A program made the position numbers and the translations under genes. Shown piece after piece: positions 1-53,309 of a DNA stretch of 64,000 nt. The notes beneath the pieces were generated by a model. That model worked only from the letters and a program-made list of their open reading frames with translations, was not told the origin of the DNA and did not search any database. How positions within the stretch are numbered: position 1 is the stretch's first letter; each line of letters opens with the position of its first letter. Source of the DNA: Solea solea (taxonomy: Eukaryota; Chordata; Actinopteri; Pleuronectiformes; Soleidae); the NCBI RefSeq assembly GCF_958295425.1, contig NC_081146.1, positions 14,814,131 through 14,878,130 of the forward strand, written 5' to 3'.

Positions 1-402
1 GTAGATCTGTAGGAGAATTTAACAGAAAAAAAAATGGTAAGAACATTTGATATAAAACCAGTCAGGAAACCAACTGAGAGAGTGTTGTGGCAAAAATTGT
101 CATAAGATGTCTAATGAAGAAATATAGTTGAATTAAAGTTGATTGTTGAAGCATGGTTTGTTCTTTGCAAAGAAAGAGTCAAGATGGATAACTGCTCAAT
201 GGCAAGTCAAAGATGGCTTTGAGGCACATGAGAAACACTGTATGGTTTATAGTTGGTGTTTGCGCCCTAAGGGTTATCTGTGCAGCTGGGGAAGATGACC
301 TTGGTTCCCAGGAACAGGCAGGGACGGTAATCATGTGTGGGCATTGCTTAGACTACAAGTGTATGAAGATAATTGGGCATGTACTAGGTACGATATGTAC
401 AG

Positions 403-405
<3 letters not shown>

Positions 406-434
<29 letters not shown>
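406..434. repeat. GT microsatellite
   Basis: About 14 uninterrupted GT units inside the washc5 3' intron. Confidence 0.9.
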
Positions 435-436
<2 letters not shown>

Positions 437-639
437 AACCAAGCAGTATATGAGAGCAGGTGTTATTTTCCATGACAAAGAGTGATGATCCCCTCGACAA
501 GAATTTCCCATCACCGTTTCTGTTGCTCCAATGTGGACAGCAGGTGGAACATAATGGAGTAATGGATGTAACCAGTATATTCTCCGCGTACGTGTGTGTA
601 CGTGTTTTCTTTGAGTACTCTGTCATGCTCCCAAATGCA

Positions 640-860
640 AATTGTGGTTGACTGGAGACTCTAAATTGACTGTCGGTGTGAATGTGAGTGTGAATGGTTG
701 TTTGTGTCTTTATGTTGGCCCTGTGATGAACTGGCAGACTGCTCAGAGTATAGCTCACCTATCACCCACGGTCAGCTAAAATTGGCTGCATCTCCCCCAA
801 TGGCCCTCAAAATGTAAGTGGTAGAGAATGAAATGGGGGGGATAAACACATTGAGTGGGA
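640..860 (+). repeat. Diverged LINE-type 3'-end repeat (copy 1)
   Basis: Contains the arrangement CTAAATTGAC, GTGTGAATGTGAGTGTGAAT, GGTTGTTTGTGTCTTTATG and CCTGTGATGAACTGGCAGAC. I recognise this as a widespread teleost retroelement 3' segment. It matches the reverse complement of 8505-8703 and, in its later part, 34280-34395 and 52590-52705. Confidence 0.6.
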
Positions 861-883
861 GGAAAGAGCTACAGACTGCACAC

Positions 884-9825
<8,942 letters not shown>

Positions 9826-9830
9826 TGTGG

Positions 9831-11061
9831 CTGCAGGAGGAGGAGACACAGAGCAGCCACACCTTCTTTGACCCTGTGTTTTTTTTCCAGTAAACGTTAC
9901 AGCTGACAAAGAGAATAAAGAATATGTTGTTAATTTAACAAGGACTCCCACACCTCCTCACCTTCACTCCTCAGTGTCAGAAATGGTAGACAGACTCCTT
10001 AACTCACTGCATGAGGGATAAACAATTAATTGTTTTCAAATTCATTTAAATCACAAATTCAGTAACTGCTATTGATATTTTACCCAAATCATTAAAAACT
10101 ACCCAGGGGTATGCCATTTGAATTGTGACTTTTAATCATTTCAATTTGCTATTTACTAAATGTCTACTCTATGTAAGGGACATTCTTTCCCTTGTACTTT
10201 ATGGACATTTAAATCATAGACAACTTTGAAATCATGACTTTCTATCTAAGTCTATTATACTGGGAAAGCACTGCATTGAAAATATGAAAATTGGTATGGT
10301 TTTCTTTTATAATGTCTTGTAATCGTGTATGTGTGTTTTATTTTTCTGTTTTCACACATGGACTTTTGAGTCTGCCAATAAACCGTAGCCTATTTTTTAG
10401 ATTGCAACTTAGAAATTAATTTTAATTCGAACTATTCTATCCTGTAGGGGTAATGTTTTGGTGTCATAGGCATGGAAGTGCATTATGTAAATTACATAAA
10501 ATGAACCAAACCAAAATGATTCACTTTTAATGATTTCTTTGTTATCCAGAGCAAAAAAAAAATCACATTTAAGAAGCTTGAACAATCGGAAATCTTGTTT
10601 TAACCACGAAAAAAAGCTTCAAACCAATTAATCAATTATCAAAATACTTGTCAATTCATTTAGTAATCGATTAATTGTTTCAGCTTTACAATGAAATCTG
10701 GAATTCAGCGATTACAAGTTTTATTTTTTGTTATTTTCATTCATAATTCCATTTTAGTCAGACTAGCTTCATCTACACACACTGTCCTACTGAGGACTGA
10801 AGGCGAGGTAATCAAAGCAAATATCCTTATCCTAATAACATAACAAATATCCTTACGATAAAGTCACAGTATAACAGTTGCTGTCATGCTAACGTTAGCA
10901 TACAGTCTTCGAACAGCTTTGTAATTAAATTACTGCAAACGACAACTCACTGTGTACATATACAAACATACCGTGGTAAACTAAGGCGTCTGGGCTGTGA
11001 CGTGTCAATATAAATAACCGATCGTGTTCAATTCTGGTGAAATAAAGAGGTAAAGGCTCAC
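9831..11061 (-). other. washc5: washc5 first intron (1.2 kb)
   Basis: Lies between a predicted non-coding exon 1 (donor GTGAGC, complement of 11056-11061) and the acceptor just upstream of the ATG-bearing exon. Contains a transposon fragment at 10500-10690 and otherwise AT-rich sequence without recognisable genes. Confidence 0.6.
10500..10690 (+). repeat. hAT-like MITE fragment (family A, copy 1)
   Basis: Shares, in the opposite orientation, the blocks AACCAAAATGATTCA, AAGAAGCTTGAACAATC, CAATTATCAAAATA and AATCGATTAATTGTTTCAGC with the full-length copy at 14058-14386. The first terminus is missing. Confidence 0.6.
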
Positions 11062-11165
11062 CTCTTTGGATGTTCCTTCCCTGTTTACTTCCTCATGACA
11101 AACCATGTGACTGTGCCGCTGGGTGCGTTTGATTCTAGTCAGCGAACGTGCCGCCGGAAACAAGC
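11062..11165 (-). promoter_or_regulatory. washc5: washc5 non-coding exon 1 and promoter
   Basis: On the minus strand an exon-like segment ends CATCCAAAGAG before donor GTGAGC. Upstream of it lie two ETS-type cores (CCGGAA at 11154-11159 on the plus strand, and GGAAGT on the minus strand near 11090) and a locally CpG-rich stretch, typical of a TATA-less housekeeping promoter. The transcription start was not determined. If transcription starts upstream of 11100, the leader would carry short upstream ATGs, one giving a three-codon ORF. Confidence 0.55.
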
Positions 11166-14057
11166 TGTGACTTTTACTGTGGAGATGATCGTCATTCTGT
11201 ACAGTTAAAGGTCCAGTCTTTACAAGTTATTGTCATTTGGCATTGAGACATTATAATTTATTTAATTAATAATTTAATTGAGAAGGGCAGAATCACCAAA
11301 CATAGTAACATACTCCAACTTGGTGGTTAAGCGATATTTTATTAGTTTGCAAATGAGGAGACACATACTTTTTTTCCCCAAGTAAATGAATGAATATTAA
11401 ACACTCTAAATAACATTTAGCAAGATAATATGGGTGAGGAAGTAAAACCGATGAATAAGATAAAGAAGTAAATAAAAAACAAAAGGGGGTGAGTTAATCG
11501 GCAATAAAATGGAAAGAGAGATGACATACATCCATTAGATGCATAAGCAGCAATTAGAATCCAAACACAAACAGTGCTGCCTCTGCAACTTCAACCAGAA
11601 TAATCAGATCCACACGCTGCTCTAGATGGCGACAGAGATCCATTTACCATTTGGAGATTATCGCTCTCACAGTTGCTCGACCACACTGAGGGTCTGTGAG
11701 AGCAGATCTGTTGCTCCACAATGATGCAGCGATTTGCACTGAGAATTAGCCTGAACTAAAATTATGCCAGCCAGCTTCTGCAGAAAACTCTTACATAATT
11801 CAGCACACAAGAAATATACCAATCTCTGGTGTAAAACCTGCACTACCAATACCAATAATTGTCTGATACAGTCATTTTAGAACTACTTTTATGAACTATG
11901 AAGCTGTGAACAACACATTTGTGCTGAATCCTTTCAAAGACATGATTCTCCAACTGTGTAACAAGTAAGAAATAAACACCCCAAACATGACTCAGCTAAA
12001 ATGCTTTTGCTGATTATTATGTACATGTTGTTACAGTCTGTGCATAGTGAAGCATGTGATATATACAATTGTTTTGATTGTATCGAAGTTGACATTTTGA
12101 CCGATGCTGAGCGATACTGATTTTTACTCAATTTAAACTGATTCCCTAATTTTAACCATTATCTAAACAACAATAAACAGTCAGTCAGCAGAAATAATGA
12201 GCCTACACATGGTAAAAACACGACTGCTCGTGTTTTCTTTGGGTTCTGATTGAATTGGACTTTTATTGCCAATAACTCTAACACGCTGGCAGGCACTTCC
12301 TTTAAGCAGTGTGAGCCTGAGGTTAATAACTGTCACATGGAGAGCGCTGTTTGTTTGATCCTAGCACCTCTCTGCATGACATCTCAGTCTCAATGTGCCC
12401 GCACACATCATTCAACATTCACATCGTTGTCACTCTTCGGGTACGACACCGCCGCATCATTTTGATTGCATGTTACCGTTTGTGTGCAAAAGCCTTCTCA
12501 TCAGCTCGAGGGCATTTTAAAGGATTATCTTCATTACACTTTCACTTTACTCATTTGTGCTAAGTGGAGCTTGACAGGTGACTGGGAGAAAGGGGATGTG
12601 ACATATGGCATGCTGAGTTGCATTTAATGTCCAGAACAGTGTGTTTCTTATCTCTGTGAGCCACTGGTGCAACATCATTTCTATGCATTTTATAGTGGGA
12701 GGAGAGAGAGAGAGTCAGGTGCAATTTAGATTCCGAGCTCGCCTCCTCATTGACCTGACTGTCCACTAACTACACACTGTGTCCCTGCGGCTGCTGGATT
12801 TATTACCCATTTACCATCACACCAAGGTCACATTCTCAGCGGCACCTGGGTCAGCTATATCTGTGTATGGGCTTCCTGGGAAGCATCATCAAAGGTTTTC
12901 ACTAATGAGAGCTCTTACTACACACCTTCTTTATTAACCTTCTGGCGCCTTGAAGGCTTACTCCTCTTGTTATCGTGATTGGTCTATGTCGGCAGGCTCT
13001 CGTCTGAGAATAGCTCTTCAATGTGTGAATGGAGATTGTTTGCCACAAATCAAATGTATGTGCAAATAAAAACAAGACACTCTATTGTAACAATGCAATC
13101 TTATCACACAGAGTATCGCTTCAAGCACATGTTGTACAGCCATTGAGTCATTGACTGAAAAGCAACCAAATGACCCTCACATCTCTGCCCATTAAGAGCA
13201 TTGACAGATCTTAGCTCTCATTCCCTGAGTAGCCTGCCAGACATTCACTGGTGGGTCAGGTAATTATCATTCATCAGTGAAACTCCTGCATTGGCTGACA
13301 AATGGTGATTGCCTTTTACCTGTGAGCTACATGGTGTGATAACAAGCTCACCCCACTAAAGACTTTGGATAACATTGTCAAGAGTGACTCGGAGATTTAT
13401 AAACTAGCGCGTTATCAGTATTCAGCAGCTTGAAGAGGGCTGTTTTAAAGCACTTTGTATGCAAGAGCGGCGCGGACAGACATGTGTTCACGCATGTGTT
13501 TGCGTGTGTCTGGAGGTGCATTTTTTTTTTTTTCCGAATGCATGTGTGCACGTGTCCCCTCAGGCCCTGTGTGCCCTTTATTACCAGCCAGTTGACTCTA
13601 TTCAGCACCGCCAGTGATTAAACCCTTTCATGGTGGGAACTTTCACACCGCTGTGAATTGTGTGAGGTGATTAAAGGCTGCTCAATTTGTAGTCCAGTCC
13701 CACAGCTATTCTTCCTCATTGATCTTTTTCAGGCCCTTGAAGTCAGAGCTGTCCACAGCAGGTTTCTCTCACTGGACTGAGACAGGATACACACTCTGCC
13801 CTGCGCTCTCTGCTCACATGTCAGCCAATATTTCACACACATCGCTCAAGTCTACTCGCAGATAAAAATGAGCTGCCATGTATGGTGGGTTTATATTAAT
13901 ATTGAAGTGATTACCTTTATAGTGTTACCTTTGATATTGCTGTAAGAATTTAATTAGGATATTTTATGTTGGACAATAAACACGACTACATATTAAGTAT
14001 GAAAAGCATCACTGGGCGAAACATAAATATCAATGTCAATTATGTCAACGAGCATTG

Positions 14058-14386
14058 TAGCGCTAAAAAAAACTACTCGATTATTAATCCATCATTAATC
14101 GTCAACTATTTTGATAATTGATTCATCGGTTTAAAGCTTTTTTCATGATTAAACAAGATTTCTGATTGTTTCAGAATATTTTCTGGTTTCTTTGCTCCAT
14201 AAAAAAAGAAATCATCAAAACTGAATCATTTTGGTTTGTGGACAAAAACAAGACATCATTTCCAGAGTTTGACCAGCACTGATCAATATTTTTTACACAT
14301 TTCATGAACCAAACGATTACTCAATTAATTGAGAAAATAATCAACAGATTAATCGATTATGAAAATAATCGTGAGTTCCAACTCTA
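14058..14386 (-). mobile_element. Non-autonomous hAT-like MITE (family A, full copy)
   Basis: Ends TAGCGCTAAA... and ...GAGTTCCAACTCTA. The flanks GAGCATTG (14050-14057) and GAGCAATG (14387-14394) form an 8-bp target duplication with one mismatch. The interior is rich in AATCGATTA-type blocks and has no open frame. I recognise it as a family common in fish genomes. Confidence 0.7.
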
Positions 14387-15324
14387 GAGCAATGCATCCT
14401 TCATTTTCTATATCAAAGCACATGGATAATTTTTCATCAGTCACTACTAACTGTATAGTATGTAAGTCGATCTGCAACTTCTAGCAACTGGTAATTTACA
14501 CAATCACAAGCACTGCCGATCCCGAAAGGCCCAACCCCAAGGATCTAATCTCTCCTATGTAGTGAAATTAATTTAAAATAAATAAATAAAATAAATAAAC
14601 ACAAAAAAAATAGTTGGAGAGGCCACAAGCATAGAAGTCAAGGAGTAAGCAGCCTATTCAGCCAACTGTTAGTCATTAGTCGATATCTGATCGTACATTT
14701 TATTGCCAGTCTCGACTGAAAATCTTGTGCCGATAATATTGTGCTGGAGGGGAGAGCTACAAAAACCAGAAGGTACAGAAAAGTTAAACAGCTATAGAAA
14801 CAAAAAAAATATTTTAAAAAACGATTTAATACAAATGTAAACAAACTATATTTCAAAAAAAGAATAACCTCTATTAATTTTAACTCTAAAATGTCTGTAA
14901 AATAATGAAGATACTATGTAAAGTGTACAGTGTTGTGGAGAGAGATTTGCCCTTCATGCCCTAAAAGGGTTTGTCTCTGAGGACTAGCATTTCACTTACT
15001 TGACATGTATGTCGGTTTTCAACTTTCCCCATGAGTACACAGCTTACACAAATTCAGCACTATTAGTTATTGCGCACAGACACAAATGGCCAGGAGAAGG
15101 GTTATTACGTCACCTGTACGAGTGGTTTCAGGACAAACAGCACAGGGTGATTGTGGAAATGCTATATCACATTTGATCAAGCAGCAGATATCTCTTTTTT
15201 TTCCCCTTTTTCCTATTTGTTTTGTCATACATATTACCATATTAATGGTTTCTTGGTCTGCTGAGAGCTTTAAGTTATTGCATGTATAATTGAACCTGAT
15301 CTCAATCTCTGATTGCGATGTTTG

Positions 15325-15347
15325 CACACACACACACACACACACAC
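15325..15347. repeat. CA microsatellite
   Basis: About 11 CA units in the washc5-ext1 spacer. Confidence 0.85.
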
Positions 15348-16838
15348 GTCGCTGTGCACAAGGAGGTCGTAATATTGCACACATTCACTGATATTGTTTG
15401 TTCTTCTCATTTCGGAAGAATCTTTCTTTTTTGTCACACAAACATTAGAAATTCAGATCATGGCATCTCCTGTGTGATTATTGTGACCATGATTATATCG
15501 ATACTGGATTCACGTAGAGCAGAACTTTAATCACTGTCTTTTTAATCCATTTGGTCTTCTCAAATCCATTATTACACCATCTAAAGGCAAATGCAAATAT
15601 CAAATAATTTAGCTAATTCAGCAAAACTACTGGGTATAAAGGCTGAATGTATTGTCAGGGTCAGAGCTTTTTGTGTCTGCCATTCAAATTTATGTGACAG
15701 GCCCTTATGACTGAAGCACATCACAGAAATTACTGCTAAAGCAGAAGCAGACATTCTGAATTTATTGGGGGTGAACATTTAATTGTGCCATGGTCTCTAG
15801 TGACATATTTATTGAGACAATATATCAACATTATGAAAAAAGGCTTTTTGGGACAATGAGAAAATTAAGAAATGTGATCTTTCGAGAAACAAGACTATCC
15901 ATGCGATCGCTGTTTAACTTTAAATGGCACATTATTATTTTGACAGTAGATTTAGGATCATTTATGTCAGTGATATACTGATTATCGCCAGACAAATGTC
16001 TTACAAGATGGTGGAGCCATCCTGTGCAAACCTCACCGCTTCTTCTATATTTCTAAATATGTAATAATGTTGACATTTAACTGGTTTTAATGATATATTA
16101 CATTGTTTGTATTCATTACAGAAAAAATATAGACCGTTATTTCATTGGACATTAGAACATTTCATTCCAACAAAAATGTAAACCTGCAGTAGATTAGTAG
16201 TAAAATGATCTGGGACCTTGTTTGAAAAGTAATGTGTGCAGCCTCAAGCAGCACAAAAGTACGACATCCTTCCATCCTTCCTTATTATATATATGCATGT
16301 ATATATACACAGTATAGATTGAATTTGTAGCCCATCTCTAACCCACCTTCCCGTATTCATGAAAAACAACTCATTATCTAAAAAAGGCTGTAGCAGTACA
16401 CGTCATGTCTAATGCAAAGCTATGATAGTGACATTGATCTTCTCCTGTAACATGATAAAGATAACACATATGTTACGGGCTACTGCGTTGTGATTCTGAA
16501 ATCACACTCCAGCATCCCTAGTCTATATATGGATTGTTCCCACTAGGGGACAGGTGCTATATGAAGACTACAGTACATCAAGTAGCGGTAGTTCCCCAAT
16601 TAAATCCTCACAGCGGCTCTTTCTGCACGGAGACACGTCTGTTCCCATATGCCACACACACATACACCCACACTCTTAATTTCACCATTCGCACTCACAT
16701 GTGATTTGTGTATTTCAGCATCAACACATATGGATGAGGCTCCCCACCAAGGCTGTCGGCCTCAGTCACCAGGGAACGTTAAATTATCACATCCAAGGCT
16801 GTGCGCTACATGAAAGAGACACACACACAGCATTCACA

Positions 16839-16864
16839 GTGTGTGTGTGTGTGTGTGTGTGTGT
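16839..16864. repeat. GT microsatellite
   Basis: About 13 GT units in the washc5-ext1 spacer. Confidence 0.9.
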
Positions 16865-17600
16865 CTGCACACGAGTAATCATGCATATGTGTGCTTTGTT
16901 TTGTGACACAGTTTGTATTTTAATTGCAAATATGAATGTGAACTGTAATGACAAATCTGCACAGCATTAGAATTATTAAGAAACGGAGAATCAGTGACCT
17001 TAAAATGTACTCGTGGGGTAATAATGAATTACCATTTGGCTGTTTAGTTGCTTGGCTGGCTGACTCGCTGGCTGGGAAAACTACGCTGACCTGGGTGCCT
17101 CCAAATTAGAAACTGGCATAGTTGTGTTTATCACACAGTGGGAGAGCTGCTCTGGCTCAGTCACCCTGCTGCTCTGAATCTGGCCAGTGCTCAGCAAACA
17201 CAGCTCAGCAAACACAATGCAACAGCAGGGAGACAGCATCGCCACATTTCCATTAAGCTGGGGATAATAACTGCACAAAGACATATACAGTGTGTTTGTG
17301 TGTGTGTTTGCTTATGCATGTGTGTGTGCATATATTAAAGTGAGGCAGCCGAATTTGAATGAGCCTGAAAGTGCAACAATACATTCCAAAACTTAAAGTG
17401 GGGGACTGTCACAATTCCACATGGACAGACCACTTCTAAGAGCTTGATGAGCGACATCCATCAATAAACACCCTCCCTCATAAATCAGTTAAAGGGATGA
17501 AAGAGAGAAGAGATGGGAAGAAAAACATACCACAGAGGGTGCAGCAGAAAGCATGATAGAGATAGTAAGAGAAAGAAAAGGCAGGAGCGGATCTGAGAGT

Positions 17601-17623
17601 GAGAGAGAGAGAGAGAGAGAGAG
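17601..17623. repeat. GA microsatellite
   Basis: Uninterrupted GA run within a purine-rich block (17490-17660). Confidence 0.85.
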
Positions 17624-17672
17624 GAGAGACAAATACAAACGGAGGAGGTAGAAAATGAGAAGGTGGTCATAC

Positions 17673-17819
17673 CTCTCTGTCTTTTGATCAGTAGTCCATG
17701 GGGAAGTGGGGCAGCACAGAGAACTGGTCCACAGCTCCTGAGGAACGCAGCTTCACATTCCTCCTTCCTCTTTCCCTGCTTCTGAAATATCACTTCTACT
17801 ATTTTTTGGACCAGAGCAG
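17673..17819 (-). other. Orphan exon-like open segment, unrecognised
   Basis: On the minus strand, TTTTCACAG precedes 147 open bases (49 codons, beginning ALVQKIVEVIFQKQG) that end before GTATGACC, so it has plausible acceptor and donor signals and an open frame. I do not recognise the peptide. It lies next to a GA-rich tract and is not part of washc5 or ext1. It may be a lncRNA exon, an exon of an unknown transcript, or chance. Confidence 0.15.
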
Positions 17820-18214
17820 CTGTGAAAACACAATTGTGGCTTATAGTAAACGCCAAAAAACACCTGGCTAATACGTGGCAGTGCCATTGTCCAGATGGTC
17901 CTTATTCATATAATGTTTTCTACAGTATTCTATTTCTGTTTGACTGAACATTATGAATTTATCTGTACATCTCTTTTTTTTCCTAAAGTTTACATTCTAT
18001 GTGTTGCCTGTGGGTCTTTTTCTGAACAACGTAAATAAATCCAGAAAGAAGAAAAGAGACTATTTGCACCACTGACCATCAACATTTCCTGTCCAGGCTG
18101 CTGTAGAAACAGTGTCACAAGATGGCAGCCTTGATAAAGCAAAACCCTTTTTAAACACGTTTTATTTTAAAGCAACAATAGACTTGAAGAAATATAGTCA
18201 TGCATAGTATATTC

Positions 18215-18495
18215 CAGTGGTTCTCAAAACTTTCACCAATGCCAGCTTAAAACTTATCACAGGAGGCAGATTTATTCCCAATAAGATAATTGGCTTTCTC
18301 ATCCTCACATAAGCTTCACACACTGCTATAGCAAAATTAGATTAAGATGGAGTGAGAGATAAGGTGACTCTAATTGTTATTATTTAATTTATTATTATTT
18401 GTTTCATTTACTACACACTCCACGCCAATCACATACCGCCAGATCACGTTTGCATACCACTGGTGGTACACATATCCACAGTTTGAGAACCATGG
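18215..18495. mobile_element. Short hAT-like element just upstream of ext1 promoter
   Basis: Inverted termini CAGTGGTTCTCAAA at the left and TTTGAGAACCATGG at the right are flanked by GTATATTC (18207-18214) and GTATATTA (18496-18503), a target duplication with one mismatch. No coding capacity. The termini have the well-known 'GGTTCTCAAA' signature of many hAT non-autonomous elements. Confidence 0.7.
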
Positions 18496-18689
18496 GTATA
18501 TTACATTTTTGCACCTTAATTTTAAACACAGGACTTTTAAAAGCAGCGTTGTGGTGGGCGTGGTGTGGGCACCAATACTCAATCCTCCCTGACACCAAAA
18601 TGGCTAGGACCGTCTGTTCCTTCATGGCCTCGTTTGTTTCAAGTAGTGCTTCCTGTATATATTCCTCTTCTATGCTGTTTCGCATGGAT

Positions 18690-19739
18690 TTTAATGGGTC
18701 CACTGGAAGCTCCGCCCGCTTGGGATGTAGCGCGAGCCAATGATAACGCACCGTGCGCCGTAGAAGAACGTCACCTCATTATCAGCGGTCGTCCTGTTGG
18801 GACTCAGCGCTGTCTGTGCCGCTTTGCTTCGCTTGCAGTCTCCACGGCACCTCTCGTCTTCGCGTGTGTGTGAGAGAAAGCGACCCACTGCCTCAACACT
18901 TACCGGGGACGCTAGGCTATCTGTTTCGTGGTGAGAGAGCCAAATACATGCTGTGGTCGAACGGAGAGACTGGGTTGTAGCCGGAGAGGAGAGGGTGTCT
19001 GTCCGCCTTTACTTCCACAACCAGCGATAAATCTACTTTGATTCGCCCGCTTTGCTAACAAGCTAACTGGGAATGTTTTCAGAAACTAGGCAGGTAGTTA
19101 GCTCGCTAGCTAGCTAGCTAATGCGGCTGTTTAAACTCTGTATAAATGTACCAAACACAGTTAATGATACTTGTATGTGTCGGTACGTTTTTGAGATGTT
19201 TTAGGCGACGTTTACAGATTAAATGCTGATTTGTTTTAGGGCTCATGTTCCCTTCTGGTTGGTAATATGTTAAAAGAGTTAACTATTCAGGCAACAAGTC
19301 TGGTTACACACAGACTCAAGTTGGTGCTATTTTTGCGTCGTCGTTGTTTCCGTATGGCTCTCGTTAGCTAACAAGCGATACTCTGTGTTAAAGTAAATAT
19401 TTGGAGCAAAGTAAAGGCAGGGAAAGTAGGAAGCCACTTTCGGTGCCCAGATTTGAGTGTATCTGTTCACTCAGTTTTACAGGAGAAGCGGTTGTCAATA
19501 AATCGATTCTATTATTGACGAGGAGACGAGGTGTGGATGAACATTATAAATCGCCCACATGCGTTGGATCAGCTCCCGGATCTGTGAAAGACATCTGAAG
19601 CAGAAGGTGGGAGACGTGAGCGCACAGCCCTTGCAGCCCGTGGGAAGATGGCGGAGCGTTCCCGCAGGAGGTGGTGAAACCAAAACTTGTGGACGACTTG
19701 GATTTATCGCCAGACATCTTATTTTACATCGAAGGACAC
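18690..19739 (+). promoter_or_regulatory. ext1: ext1 promoter and 5' leader
   Basis: A locally CpG-rich stretch (about 18690-19080) precedes the ext1 start codon, followed by a long leader as in other vertebrate EXT1 genes. An acceptor-like TCAGTTTTACAG ends at 19482, so part of the leader could be spliced. Two upstream ORFs stand out: a weak-context ATG at 19559 whose frame overlaps the ext1 start, and a nine-codon ORF at 19648-19677 in strong context. AAGATGGCGG at 19645-19654 is a YY1-type motif. The transcription start is not determined. Confidence 0.6.
19648..19677 (+). CDS. Upstream ORF in ext1 leader (9 codons)
   Basis: ATG with A at -3 and G at +4 (strong Kozak context) encodes MAERSRRRW and stops at TGA, 62 bases before the ext1 ATG. 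It could reduce or tune ext1 translation if included in the mature leader. The ATG overlaps a YY1-like AAGATGGCGG, so the conserved feature might instead be the DNA motif. Confidence 0.35.
   Translation: MAERSRRRW

Positions 19740-53309
<33,570 letters not shown>

Larger units (their letters stand above)
1..883 (-). other. washc5: washc5 intron 3' of coding exon 24 (partial)
   Basis: No exon matching the remaining washc5 protein is visible here. The stretch holds a GT dinucleotide run at 406-434 and, from about 640 to 860, a diverged copy of the LINE-type 3'-end repeat also seen at 8505, 34280 and 52590. The short open frames are not supported by any family resemblance. Confidence 0.7.
11166..18689. 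other. Gene-free spacer between divergent washc5 and ext1
   Basis: 7.5 kb in which I find no exon of a recognised gene. It contains a full MITE at 14058-14386, CA/GT/GA microsatellites near 15.3, 16.8 and 17.6 kb, an orphan exon-like open frame at 17673-17819 and a hAT-like element at 18215-18495. Human SLC30A8, MED30 or AARD coding sequence was looked for by eye and not seen. Regulatory elements may be present but cannot be called from one sequence. Confidence 0.6.

Noticed and set aside
213..437. Small plus-strand frame with a signal-peptide-like start
   Set aside because: Ends in a GT microsatellite, lies in the washc5 intron, and has no family resemblance.
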